DNA of 6,858 bases from Tannerella sp. GTDB lineage: Bacteria > Bacteroidota > Bacteroidia > Bacteroidales > Tannerellaceae. How positions within the stretch are numbered: position 1 is the first letter of the stretch; every line of letters begins with the position of its first letter. The position numbers were made by a program, and so were the translations under genes. Location of the stretch: contig JAISJX010000400.1 of the NCBI GenBank assembly GCA_031261145.1, positions 1 through 6,858 on the forward strand, read 5' to 3'. Under the pieces are notes generated by a model that saw nothing but the letters and a program-made list of their open reading frames with translations, was not told where the DNA came from and did no database searches. Positions 1 through 6,858 of this stretch are shown one piece after another.

Positions 1-1
1 G

Positions 2-2221
2 CCGTATCTTGCTGCCGGTGATAAAGCCTACATCATAGGTACACAAGATGGTTTATTCCCTGATTTAGGCAGTCATTTACGTGGTGAAATGGGAGGAATA
101 TGGACATTACCCATCAAACTTGCCGACGGCTTTTGGCTCAAACTAAACAATACGGAAACCCAAGAAGAGTATTGGCTGATGAAAGCCGATACATTTATCA
201 ATTATCCTTTTGGAAATCAGTTTGTTTATAATTCCGTATTGGATGGGATTAAAGTGAGCCGGACGCAATACGCACCGGAAGGAAAAACAGGCGTCGTTAT
301 TCAATACACTTTCGAGAATATCTCAAAAACGGCGCGAAACTTAGGACTTGATTTTGTGGTAAAAACGGAGATCTGTCCGGTGTGGTTTTCCAAGCAAAAC
401 GGCATTATTGATGATGCGGATACGATTCGTTGGAACGAGCAATCCGGTTTATTCTATGCCAACGATGTATCGAATGATTGGTATGCAGTATGGGGAACAA
501 ATGCTGCGATTGAGGGCTATAATATAAACAGTTCCTGTCCGGTTGAAACAAAAGGGAAAGGAAAATCAGCCACCTTGAATAGTTCGTTGAAGTTGAAACC
601 GGGCAAAAAGAAGGTTGTAACGTATTTTATCTGCGGTTCTACAGAAAGCGTAGAAGAAGCAAAAACTGTTTATGCCGATTTATCGCAAAATAAAGATGCT
701 CTACTGGCGCAAAAGAAGGACTTATACTATTCGGTATTGGAACGTTCCCGGATAGAGATACCCGACAAAAAACTTCAGGAAACCTATAACTGGGTAAAGA
801 TAAATACCCAATGGTTAGTATCCGATTTAAAAGGTCTCGGACGCTTCTTGGGAGCCGGAGCCGTGGAGTATCCATGGTTATTCGGATGTGACAATTCGTA
901 TGCTCAACAAGGGGTATTGGCGACAAGCGATTTTGAATTGGCAAAGTCCACTTTACTATCCTTAAAAAATGTATCGGAAAGGGTAAACGGAAACGGACAG
1001 ATCATTCATGAAATGTCGTCTAACGGCTTCGTTTACAACAAGGGGAATACGCAGGAAACAGCCCACTATATCATGGCTGTATGGAAGGCATTCCTCTGGA
1101 CGGGCGATATAGATTTCCTGCGCGAAGTTTATCCGTATATCAAAAAAGGTATTCAATGGCTAACTGTAGATATGGATACGAATCATAACCTTTTTCCTGA
1201 AGGATACGGCATTGTAGAAATTGACGGACTGGAAATGGAACTGATTGACGTGGCTGTATATACAGAACAGGCTCTCGAAGTGACTGCACAAATGGCACTA
1301 TTGTTCGATGATGCAACGCTGGCTGCTGATCTTCAATCCAAGGCAAATGCGTTAAAAGAAAAAATTAATACGCAGTTTTGGAACGAGGAAGAATCCAGTT
1401 ATTGTGATTTTTATGGCACAAGAGAACAGGCTATATCTTCCACTAAACGAGAAATAGAACTATTAAAGTATGTCTTTCGTGACGATCCCGAATCCCTTAA
1501 AGAGAAAACGGCTTATTACAATACCTTACTCGAAAAGTTTTTACGCTTACCTCAAGATACCGAACAAGGATGGCTTACGTATAAAAACTGGATAATAACT
1601 ATGCCCATGGAAACAGGCATTGCTCCCAGAGAACGGGCTATTCGCAGCCTCGATATAATACGTATGGAACATTGTGGCGAATATGGTCCCCACCATACTG
1701 CTGCGGAGGAAAATCACATGATGACTATGATTACCGGAGGGCAAGCCATGAGTGAAGCGCGTTATGGTCGTACCGACGAAATGCTGTGGTATGTAAATTG
1801 TATAGCAAACACTTTACATCGGACGTTACCGGGGTCTATTAATGAAATGATGCCCGATGGTGGTTGTCCCGTGCAGGCTTGGACAATTTACGGAATAGCG
1901 ACTCCCATTATCACCCATATCTTTGGAGTCTCGCCGGATGCCTATCATAAACAGGTTGTTTTTGAGCCGCATCTACCGACCGGATGGGATAAAATAACTC
2001 TTTCCAACTTGCGTATTGGCGACAATATCTTCTCTATCAAAATAACAAGAGAAACAGGCAAAACAGTGTACGATATATCTTCAAAGAATGACCTTTGGAA
2101 GTACACCTTGCTTCCTATTGAGAAATCCGCCCATGAGTACGTATTGAACGGGAAAAAGATAACTCCTCAACCGGATGGTATCTTTTTAAGCGGAAAGAAA
2201 AATCAAATCATTGTGCAATAA
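2..2221 (+). CDS. Amylo-alpha-1,6-glucosidase-like (glycogen-debranching-type) glycosidase, 5'-partial
   Basis: The frame is open to the window edge: 739 codons are visible, so the start and any signal peptide lie upstream. The internal ATG at 89 falls inside a conserved-looking stretch (GTQDG...GEMGGIW) and is not the likely start. I read an N-terminal beta-sandwich (visible residues 1 to about 235), an (alpha/alpha)6 toroid (about 240-645) and a short C-terminal beta-sandwich (about 650-739). Debranching-type signatures are PWLFGCDNSYA (Asp at visible residue 297), HHTAAEEN (Glu 569-570) and NEMMPDGGCPVQAW (Glu 615), the last resembling the PE..DG..GCPAQAWS motif of amylo-1,6-glucosidases. 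The acidic residues are catalytic candidates by analogy only. Many such Bacteroidota proteins are annotated 'glycogen debranching protein' but sit in polysaccharide loci. Its partner here is a rhamnosidase, so glycogen is not necessarily the substrate. An alpha-glycosidase of the wider six-hairpin superfamily is the fallback call. Confidence 0.68.
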   Translation, partial: PYLAAGDKAYIIGTQDGLFPDLGSHLRGEMGGIWTLPIKLADGFWLKLNNTETQEEYWLMKADTFINYPFGNQFVYNSVLDGIKVSRTQYAPEGKTGVVIQYTFENISKTARNLGLDFVVKTEICPVWFSKQNGIIDDADTIRWNEQSGLFYANDVSNDWYAVWGTNAAIEGYNINSSCPVETKGKGKSATLNSSLKLKPGKKKVVTYFICGSTESVEEAKTVYADLSQNKDALLAQKKDLYYSVLERSRIEIPDKKLQETYNWVKINTQWLVSDLKGLGRFLGAGAVEYPWLFGCDNSYAQQGVLATSDFELAKSTLLSLKNVSERVNGNGQIIHEMSSNGFVYNKGNTQETAHYIMAVWKAFLWTGDIDFLREVYPYIKKGIQWLTVDMDTNHNLFPEGYGIVEIDGLEMELIDVAVYTEQALEVTAQMALLFDDATLAADLQSKANALKEKINTQFWNEEESSYCDFYGTREQAISSTKREIELLKYVFRDDPESLKEKTAYYNTLLEKFLRLPQDTEQGWLTYKNWIITMPMETGIAPRERAIRSLDIIRMEHCGEYGPHHTAAEENHMMTMITGGQAMSEARYGRTDEMLWYVNCIANTLHRTLPGSINEMMPDGGCPVQAWTIYGIATPIITHIFGVSPDAYHKQVVFEPHLPTGWDKITLSNLRIGDNIFSIKITRETGKTVYDISSKNDLWKYTLLPIEKSAHEYVLNGKKITPQPDGIFLSGKKNQIIVQ

Positions 2222-2243
2222 GTAGTAAATCATATAAAAATAA

Positions 2244-4694
2244 ATGAATCCTATGAAAACAAAATTAGTATTGATCAGGTACCTTTTCGTGTTTTTTTTC
2301 TTATTGATCGGAATGGGTGCTTTAAATGCGCAATCTTTGCAGGAACTGGCTACATCTTTTCAAGAGCCTCCTAATGAATATAGACCTTGTGTGTGGTGGC
2401 ACTGGTTGGGAAGTAATTTTCGCAAAGAAGGAATCACTAAAGATTTGGAGGCTATGAAAGAAGCCGGAATCGGTGGCGCTACCATTTTCAACATAGCATC
2501 TTCGGTTCAGGAATCACATGCTCCCATTGAAAATAATCCATGGCCAGAACAAACCTATCGCGGCGAAGCTTATTGGGATGCATTTGGACATACCTTAGCC
2601 GAAGCCAAACGTTTGGATATGAAGATAGGTCTTCACAACACAGCCGGTTATTCAACTACCGGTGGTCCTTGGATCACGGAAGAACGGGCTATGCAAACCA
2701 TCGTGATGCGTAAAATTCAAACAACGGGAAATCGTTCTGTAAAGGTATTGTTGGAGAAACCGGAATTGCCTATATATATCGGCTGGGAAAAAATGCACCC
2801 TGACAACCCTACCATCGGCAGGCGGCAGGCAACGTATTACCGAGATATTGCCGTAATGGCTGTACCGTCCGGAGATGGAGTCACCGTGAAAGACGTCATT
2901 GATATTTCAGCCTGTATGGATTCCACCGGACTATTAAAGTGGCATGCCCCGAAAGGTGAATGGAATGTCTGCCGGATAGGGCATGCTCCCACCATGGCTA
3001 ATCCGCATCCGCTGCCCGACGATATCATAGGAAAATCGCTGGAAGTGGATAAGATGAGCCGGGAACAGAATATCTATCACTGGCAACAGGTATTGAATCC
3101 CATAAAAGAACGCTTTAAAGAATACATCGGAAATACGTTCACATATATTTGGATTGATAGTTATGAATCGGGGAGGCAGAATTGGACTCCTTTGTTCCGC
3201 GAAGAGTTTACCCGCTTGAAAGGGTACGACCCGCTCCCTTGGATAGCCTTACAGCAGTTTGCAGATAAAGAAGATGCCGCTATAAAGAATTTTGCCAAAG
3301 ACTGGAAGGAGGTAGTCAGTCGTCTGTTTATTGATAATGGATGGCAGGTAGCCAAAGAGATGATTCATGAAGCCGGACTGCAGTTTTATTGGGAACCATA
3401 TACCGGACCGTTTGATACAAAGGAGAGTGTTGCTATTCCCGACCTGCCTGTTGATGAGTTTTGGTCGGGTGGAGACGGACGAATATCGCCCTTAATCCCT
3501 TTGACCGCACGGGATGCAGGTAAAAGAATTGTTGGGGCAGAGGCATTTACAGGAAGACCTGAAGTTAGCGCATATACCGAAGACCCTGCTTTTTTGAAAC
3601 CTACAGCCGATGGCGGTTTTGTTACCGGCGCTAACTGGTATTACTTGCATCACTGGGTACACCAGCCCTTTGACGACAAATACCAACCCGGAATGGGTAT
3701 GGGATGGTGGGGTACTCATTTTAGCCGATTCCAGACCTGGCTCAAACCCGGAAAAGCGTTCTTCACTTATTTAGCCCGTTGCCAGATGCTGCTTCAACAA
3801 GGCGACTTGGTTGGTTTTGAATCCCCGAATGTCATTCACCGGAGTACGCCGGAGGCTGAACTGTTTTTTGTAATAAACCCTTCCGGTTCCAAGTTGATAC
3901 AACACGTTGCTTTCCCCGTACAAAACAGGATACCCGAATTATGGGATGCAGCCAAAGGAACCATCAGTCAAACATCGAACTGGAAAGCGGAAGGTGACTC
4001 CATCTATGTAAACCTAAAATTAGAGGCGAATGAATCGGTCTTTGTTATATTTCCTGAAAATAACAAAAACACCTATTCGAGATTGCCATACGTTGAGGTT
4101 CTCAACGAAACAGCAGTCAACATAGACGGGGCATGGTCTATTCAGTTCCAACCCAAATTAGAACCGGTCTTTCAAAAAGAGTTTGCGTCATTGACAAATT
4201 TCAGTCAACATCCCGATGCCGCTATCAAATACTTTGCAGGCACAGCAACTTATGAGAAAACAATTCATATTTCTGCGAAAGATATTCAGAAAAACAAACG
4301 AATCGTAGTAGATTTGGGCGAACTACATGACATTGCCGAACTTTCGGTCAATGGCACGAATGTCGGCGTTTTATGGTGTCCACCCTATACCGCGGATATC
4401 ACGCCATATCTGAAAGCAGGGAAAAATAACCTCACGGTTTCTGTAACCGTCAATTGGGCAAACCGATTGATTGGCGATGAACAATACCCTGCGGACTTTG
4501 AATGGGGAAATGACCGTGGCGAAGAATTGGGTCGCGCCATGAAATCCTTTCCCGATTGGTTTATCAAAAACGAGCCGCGTCCTTCTAAAGGTCGGAAAAC
4601 GTTCAATCTCTGGTATTATTACCGTAAAGATTCTCCATTGCAACCGGCAGGGTTGATCGGTCCGGTACGAATTATCACCCAAACTGTGAGGTGA
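2244..4694 (+). CDS. Secreted GH106-type alpha-L-rhamnosidase
   Basis: An 816-residue exported glycosidase predicted to release alpha-L-rhamnose in the periplasm or at the cell surface. Residues 1-29 form a signal peptide with a hydrophobic core (LFVFFFLLIG) and cleavage probably after LNA. The mature N-terminus carries the GH106 hallmark RPCVWWHWLGSN followed by EGITKDLEAMKEAGIGG. Further motifs are WIDSYESG.QNWT (Glu308), FYWEPYTGPFD (Glu384), GAEAFTG (Glu433), and HQPFDDKYQPGMGMGWWGTHF. These glutamates are catalytic or metal-binding candidates. Residues about 655-780 form a C-terminal galactose-binding-like beta-sandwich (LGELHDIAELSVNG...LWCPPY). The protein is short for GH106, since characterised members exceed 1000 residues; the gap lies near residues 520-532. 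ATG 2244 gives MNPMKTK; ATG 2253 is an equally good start, as both follow an A-rich leader. It lies 22 nt after the debranching-type gene, so the two are probably co-transcribed. Confidence 0.85.
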   Translation: MNPMKTKLVLIRYLFVFFFLLIGMGALNAQSLQELATSFQEPPNEYRPCVWWHWLGSNFRKEGITKDLEAMKEAGIGGATIFNIASSVQESHAPIENNPWPEQTYRGEAYWDAFGHTLAEAKRLDMKIGLHNTAGYSTTGGPWITEERAMQTIVMRKIQTTGNRSVKVLLEKPELPIYIGWEKMHPDNPTIGRRQATYYRDIAVMAVPSGDGVTVKDVIDISACMDSTGLLKWHAPKGEWNVCRIGHAPTMANPHPLPDDIIGKSLEVDKMSREQNIYHWQQVLNPIKERFKEYIGNTFTYIWIDSYESGRQNWTPLFREEFTRLKGYDPLPWIALQQFADKEDAAIKNFAKDWKEVVSRLFIDNGWQVAKEMIHEAGLQFYWEPYTGPFDTKESVAIPDLPVDEFWSGGDGRISPLIPLTARDAGKRIVGAEAFTGRPEVSAYTEDPAFLKPTADGGFVTGANWYYLHHWVHQPFDDKYQPGMGMGWWGTHFSRFQTWLKPGKAFFTYLARCQMLLQQGDLVGFESPNVIHRSTPEAELFFVINPSGSKLIQHVAFPVQNRIPELWDAAKGTISQTSNWKAEGDSIYVNLKLEANESVFVIFPENNKNTYSRLPYVEVLNETAVNIDGAWSIQFQPKLEPVFQKEFASLTNFSQHPDAAIKYFAGTATYEKTIHISAKDIQKNKRIVVDLGELHDIAELSVNGTNVGVLWCPPYTADITPYLKAGKNNLTVSVTVNWANRLIGDEQYPADFEWGNDRGEELGRAMKSFPDWFIKNEPRPSKGRKTFNLWYYYRKDSPLQPAGLIGPVRIITQTVR

Positions 4695-4821
4695 GGTCAT
4701 AACCAATTTCGGATGCCGACTTGACTTGTGAATAGCGTGAGTTTAATTTTTTTTGTTAAAATTTGGGTTGAATCAAAATTTGATATATATTTGCGACGAT
4801 TATTTAAAAAATTATACCCAA
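4695..4821 (+). other. Intergenic region between the glycosidase pair and the DUF1080-purM unit
   Basis: The first half has no obvious function. The only inverted repeat seen there is a 4-bp stem (TCGG-ATG-CCGA, near 4716-4726), too short and too far from the T8 run at 4747-4754 to be a convincing intrinsic terminator. The second half is very A/T-rich and contains a Bacteroides-type promoter plus a repeated AAAATTTG octamer. Transcription from the glycosidase genes might therefore read through, with the internal promoter adding independent expression of the downstream genes. Confidence 0.6.
4762..4793 (+). promoter_or_regulatory. Bacteroides-type sigma-ABfr promoter (-33 TTTG, -7 TATATTTG)
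   Basis: TTTG at 4762-4765 and TATATTTG at 4786-4793 are separated by 20 bases, matching the TTTG / TAnnTTTG pattern of the Bacteroidota primary sigma factor. Transcription would begin a few bases downstream, at about 4798-4802, giving a leader of roughly 20-25 nt before ATG 4822. It should drive the DUF1080 gene and, through the overlapping reading frames, the AIR synthase gene. The upstream DNA is A/T-rich, including T8 at 4747-4754, which may act as an UP-like element. Confidence 0.75.
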
Positions 4822-5550
4822 ATGAAGAGTTATAAATTGCGTACATTCAATCTGTTGCTTATCTGCCTTTTGTCGGTGGCGTCATGGCAATGCAACCAAC
4901 AGGAAGCGATTCCCGACATTCTGAAAAATCATCCCGAAAAGGATACGTTTACCAAACTGAAAGATGCGAAATCCATTTCGTTGTTTAACGGTAAGGATTA
5001 TACAGGATGGTACACATACACACCCAATTACGGAAAAGACAACGATGTGGAAAAAGCCTTTGTGGTGGAAGACGGTGTGATGAAATTTAGCGGTATTAGT
5101 ATGGGATATGTTTGTACGAAAGCAAGTTACAAGAATTATTACCTTCGCTTGCAGATTCGCTGGGGCGACAAGAAATATCCGCCACGCGAGAATGTCAGGC
5201 GCGACAGCGGCGTGCTGTACCATTTTCCCGAAGGCGCCGATGACCAACTCTGGCCCCTGTCTGTGGAATGTCAGATACAGGAAGAAGACTGTGGCGATTA
5301 TTTCCTTGTGAACGGCGCTCTTGAAGGCGGTTCATCCGAAAGGATAGTGCGTTCAGCCAATTTCGAGAAAGCCATTCCCGAATGGAACACCATAGAGGTG
5401 ATTTGCATTGACAACAAGTCGGAACACTATGTCAACGGGCATTTGGTGGCTCAGGCAAAAGACCTTAACCTGAACGAAGGCAGAATCTTTTTGCAGTTGG
5501 AAGGCGCCGAGGTGTATTACAAAGATATTGTGTTGCTTCCTTTGAAATAA
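4822..5550 (+). CDS. Exported DUF1080 (3-keto-disaccharide hydrolase family) protein, probable lipoprotein
   Basis: A 242-residue envelope protein with one DUF1080 domain, a concanavalin-like jelly roll. Family members in gut Bacteroides hydrolyse 3-keto-glycosides produced by partner oxidoreductases, or bind glycans. The start is ATG 4822. A longer reading from TTG 4753 would place codons inside the promoter. The N-terminus has basic residues (MKSYKLR), a hydrophobic core (LLLICLLSV), then SWQC with Cys24. Cys24 followed by NQQ suggests lipidation, but Gln at -1 is a poor lipobox, and cleavage after SVA is an alternative. Domain landmarks are SLFNGKDYTGWY (from about residue 52), RDSGVLYHF, SVECQIQEEDCGDYFLVNG, PEWNTIEV, YVNGHLVAQA and RIFLQLEGAEVYYKDI, in the usual family order and reaching the C-terminus. 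The stop codon TAA (5548-5550) shares its last base with the next ATG. No partner oxidoreductase is visible, so activity is inferred from the family only. Confidence 0.82.
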   Translation: MKSYKLRTFNLLLICLLSVASWQCNQQEAIPDILKNHPEKDTFTKLKDAKSISLFNGKDYTGWYTYTPNYGKDNDVEKAFVVEDGVMKFSGISMGYVCTKASYKNYYLRLQIRWGDKKYPPRENVRRDSGVLYHFPEGADDQLWPLSVECQIQEEDCGDYFLVNGALEGGSSERIVRSANFEKAIPEWNTIEVICIDNKSEHYVNGHLVAQAKDLNLNEGRIFLQLEGAEVYYKDIVLLPLK

Positions 5551-6713
5551 TGAGCGAACGCTATACACAGCGCGGCGTTTCGGCTGCCAAGGAAGATGTG
5601 CATCAAGCCATCAGGAATATTGACAAGGGTTTGTATCCAAAGGCTTTTTGCAAGATACTGCCCGATATTCTGGCGGGTGATGCGGATTATTGCAACATTA
5701 TGCACGCCGACGGAGCAGGCACAAAATCGTCGCTGGCGTATCTGTACTGGCGCGAAACAGGCGACTTGTCCGTATGGAAAGGAATAGCGCAGGATGCATT
5801 GGTGATGAACACCGACGACCTGCTGTGCGTAGGCGCAACGGACAACATTCTCGTGTCGTCCACCATAGGGCGCAACAAAAAATTGATACCCGGCGATGTG
5901 ATTGCAGCCATCATCAACGGAACAGAGGAACTGATTGAGCAAATGCGCAGTTATGGCGTCAATATGTATCTTTCAGGTGGCGAAACGGCTGATGTAGGCG
6001 ACCTTGTGCGTACTGTCATCGTTGATTCCACCGTTACCTGCCGAATGCGGCGCAGCGACGTCATCACCAACGATAAAATACAAGCCGGCGATGTGATTGT
6101 AGGCTTGTCGTCTTCCGGGAAAGCGGTTTACGAAAACGGCTACAATGGCGGCATGGGCAGCAACGGACTCACTTCTGCTCGGCATGACGTTTTTGCCAAA
6201 TATTTGGTTGCCAAATATCCCGAAAGTTACGACCAAAGTATTCATCCCGACCTCGTATATTCCGGTGGCTATCGTCTTACCGACGCCATTGAATCATTGG
6301 GCATTGATGCGGGTAAGTTGGTGCTTTCGCCCACCCGCACCTACATTCCGGTGATACGTCGCTTGCTGAACGAGATGCGTTCCGACATACACGGGTTGAT
6401 ACACTGCTCAGGCGGCGCACAAACCAAAATCATGCATTTTGTAGATAAACTGCATATTATCAAGGATAATATGTTTGATGTTCCACCCTTGTTTCGCATC
6501 ATTCAGGAACAATCGGGCACGGCATGGCAGGAAATGTATCAGGTGTTCAATATGGGACACCGCATGGAAGTGTATCTTCCCGAACAGTTTGCCGCACAAG
6601 TCATTCAAGTTGCCGCCTCTTTCGGCATCGAAGCAAAAATCGTAGGACGCTGCGAAACCTCGGAAACCAAAAAACTGACCATCGAAAGTCCGATGGGGGT
6701 ATTCAGGTATTGA
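5550..6713 (+). CDS. purM: Phosphoribosylformylglycinamidine cyclo-ligase (AIR synthase), Bacteroidota-type
   Basis: Cytosolic enzyme of de novo purine synthesis that converts formylglycinamidine ribotide plus ATP to aminoimidazole ribotide. The 387-residue protein starts RYTQRGVSAAKEDVH, like the long divergent PurM of Bacteroidota. Family landmarks are HADGAGTKSS (Asp54, Lys59), the acidic NTDD (residues 87-90), GGETADVGD (from Gly143), GLSSSGKA, YNGGMGSNGLTSARHDVF, LSPTRTYIPV and HCSGGAQTK (285-292), where canonical PurM has HITGGG. It is about 40 residues longer than the E. coli enzyme. No stop, frameshift or lost motif is apparent. There is no Shine-Dalgarno sequence. The start overlaps the DUF1080 stop (TAATG), implying translational coupling and expression from the promoter at 4762-4793. 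Coding DNA is visibly richer in GGC/GCG-type triplets than the glycosidase genes upstream. An AIR-synthase-related paralogue cannot be excluded, but similarity along the whole length favours PurM. Confidence 0.88.
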   Translation: MSERYTQRGVSAAKEDVHQAIRNIDKGLYPKAFCKILPDILAGDADYCNIMHADGAGTKSSLAYLYWRETGDLSVWKGIAQDALVMNTDDLLCVGATDNILVSSTIGRNKKLIPGDVIAAIINGTEELIEQMRSYGVNMYLSGGETADVGDLVRTVIVDSTVTCRMRRSDVITNDKIQAGDVIVGLSSSGKAVYENGYNGGMGSNGLTSARHDVFAKYLVAKYPESYDQSIHPDLVYSGGYRLTDAIESLGIDAGKLVLSPTRTYIPVIRRLLNEMRSDIHGLIHCSGGAQTKIMHFVDKLHIIKDNMFDVPPLFRIIQEQSGTAWQEMYQVFNMGHRMEVYLPEQFAAQVIQVAASFGIEAKIVGRCETSETKKLTIESPMGVFRY

Positions 6714-6753
6714 AGTTAAATTTTTAATAGACAGTATTTAATATGTTTGTGCC

Positions 6754-6858
6754 ATGAAAAAGTTCAGTTTTGTCCTATTTTCATTTTTCCTGTTCCGAGT
6801 AGTTTTCGGACAGACACAAGATACGCTGACGCTGAAATTGGCGACAGATTATATTGAG
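6754..6858 (+). CDS. Exported protein, 3'-partial; possible TolC-type outer-membrane factor
   Basis: Only the first 35 codons fall in the window. They read MKKFSFVLFSFFLFRVVFG then QTQDTLTLKLATDYIE. This is a clear Sec signal peptide: two lysines, a long Phe/Leu/Val core, and probable cleavage before Gln20. The mature start TQDTLTLKLA resembles the beginning of TolC-family efflux proteins, where a DTLTL segment precedes the first long helix, but this is too short to assign a family. The gene starts 40 nt after purM on the same strand and could be co-transcribed. The intervening DNA has no convincing terminator. The ATG follows GTTTGTGCC without a Shine-Dalgarno sequence, as is normal in this phylum. 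Confidence 0.6.
   Translation, partial: MKKFSFVLFSFFLFRVVFGQTQDTLTLKLATDYIE

Noticed and set aside
89..91. ATG 89 as the true start of the first gene
   Set aside because: The frame upstream to position 2 is open and encodes family-like sequence (GTQDGLFPDLG), so the gene is cut by the window edge.
639..944. 101-codon open frame on the minus strand
   Set aside because: It is antisense to the debranching-type gene, arginine/proline-rich in a way typical of reverse-frame translations, and without signals.
4753..4821. Extended N-terminus of the DUF1080 gene from TTG 4753
   Set aside because: The extra 23 codons overlap the -33 and -7 promoter boxes and would put a non-signal segment before a clear signal peptide; ATG 4822 is the better start.
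4882..5247. 121-codon open frame on the minus strand
   Set aside because: It is antisense to the DUF1080 domain, with no own promoter or familiar protein motif; best explained as a shadow frame.
5517..5942. 141-codon open frame on the minus strand
   Set aside because: It lies antisense across the end of the DUF1080 gene and the start of purM, both of which have strong family motifs, and its translation has no recognisable features.
6717..6728. TTAAATTTTTAA inverted repeat after purM as a terminator
   Set aside because: It is an A/T-only five-base stem with a two-base loop and no following U-tract, too weak to support a terminator.
6742..6749. TATGTTTG as a -7 box for the last gene
   Set aside because: It fits TAnnTTTG, but no TTTG lies about 20 bases upstream, and transcription would begin at or after ATG 6754.

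Overview
The window looks like Bacteroidota chromosome, probably Bacteroidales. Start codons sit behind A/T-rich leaders without Shine-Dalgarno sequences. One promoter has the Bacteroides-type TTTG / TAnnTTTG architecture. The AIR synthase is the long divergent form typical of this phylum, and the secreted proteins are of the glycan-degrading kind common there. I infer this from gene content and signals only and cannot name a species.

All recognisable genes lie on the + strand. Positions 1-4694 look like the tail of a polysaccharide- or glycoside-utilisation locus. It holds a 5'-truncated glycosidase of the glycogen-debranching (amylo-alpha-1,6-glucosidase-like) type, followed after 22 nt by a secreted GH106-type alpha-L-rhamnosidase. 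The short gap suggests one transcript. No SusC/SusD pair, sensor or regulator is visible, so the substrate is not fixed. GH106 points to a rhamnose-containing glycan or glycoside.

Positions 4695-4821 are intergenic, with no convincing hairpin terminator but a strong Bacteroides-type promoter. This promoter reads into a second unit: a small exported DUF1080 (3-keto-disaccharide hydrolase family) protein whose stop codon overlaps by one base the start of a purM-like AIR synthase gene. A carbohydrate-active envelope protein thus appears translationally coupled to a de novo purine biosynthesis enzyme. By eye, base composition becomes more G+C-rich in this second unit, so the intergenic gap may mark a junction between accessory and core DNA.

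The last 105 bases begin another exported protein, cut off by the window end. It could be a TolC-type outer-membrane factor, but too little is present to say. I found no RNA genes, CRISPR arrays, insertion sequences or large repeats. I see no clearly unprecedented system. The points most worth checking are the purM/DUF1080 coupling, the apparently missing middle domain of the rhamnosidase, and the unassigned specificity of the debranching-type enzyme.
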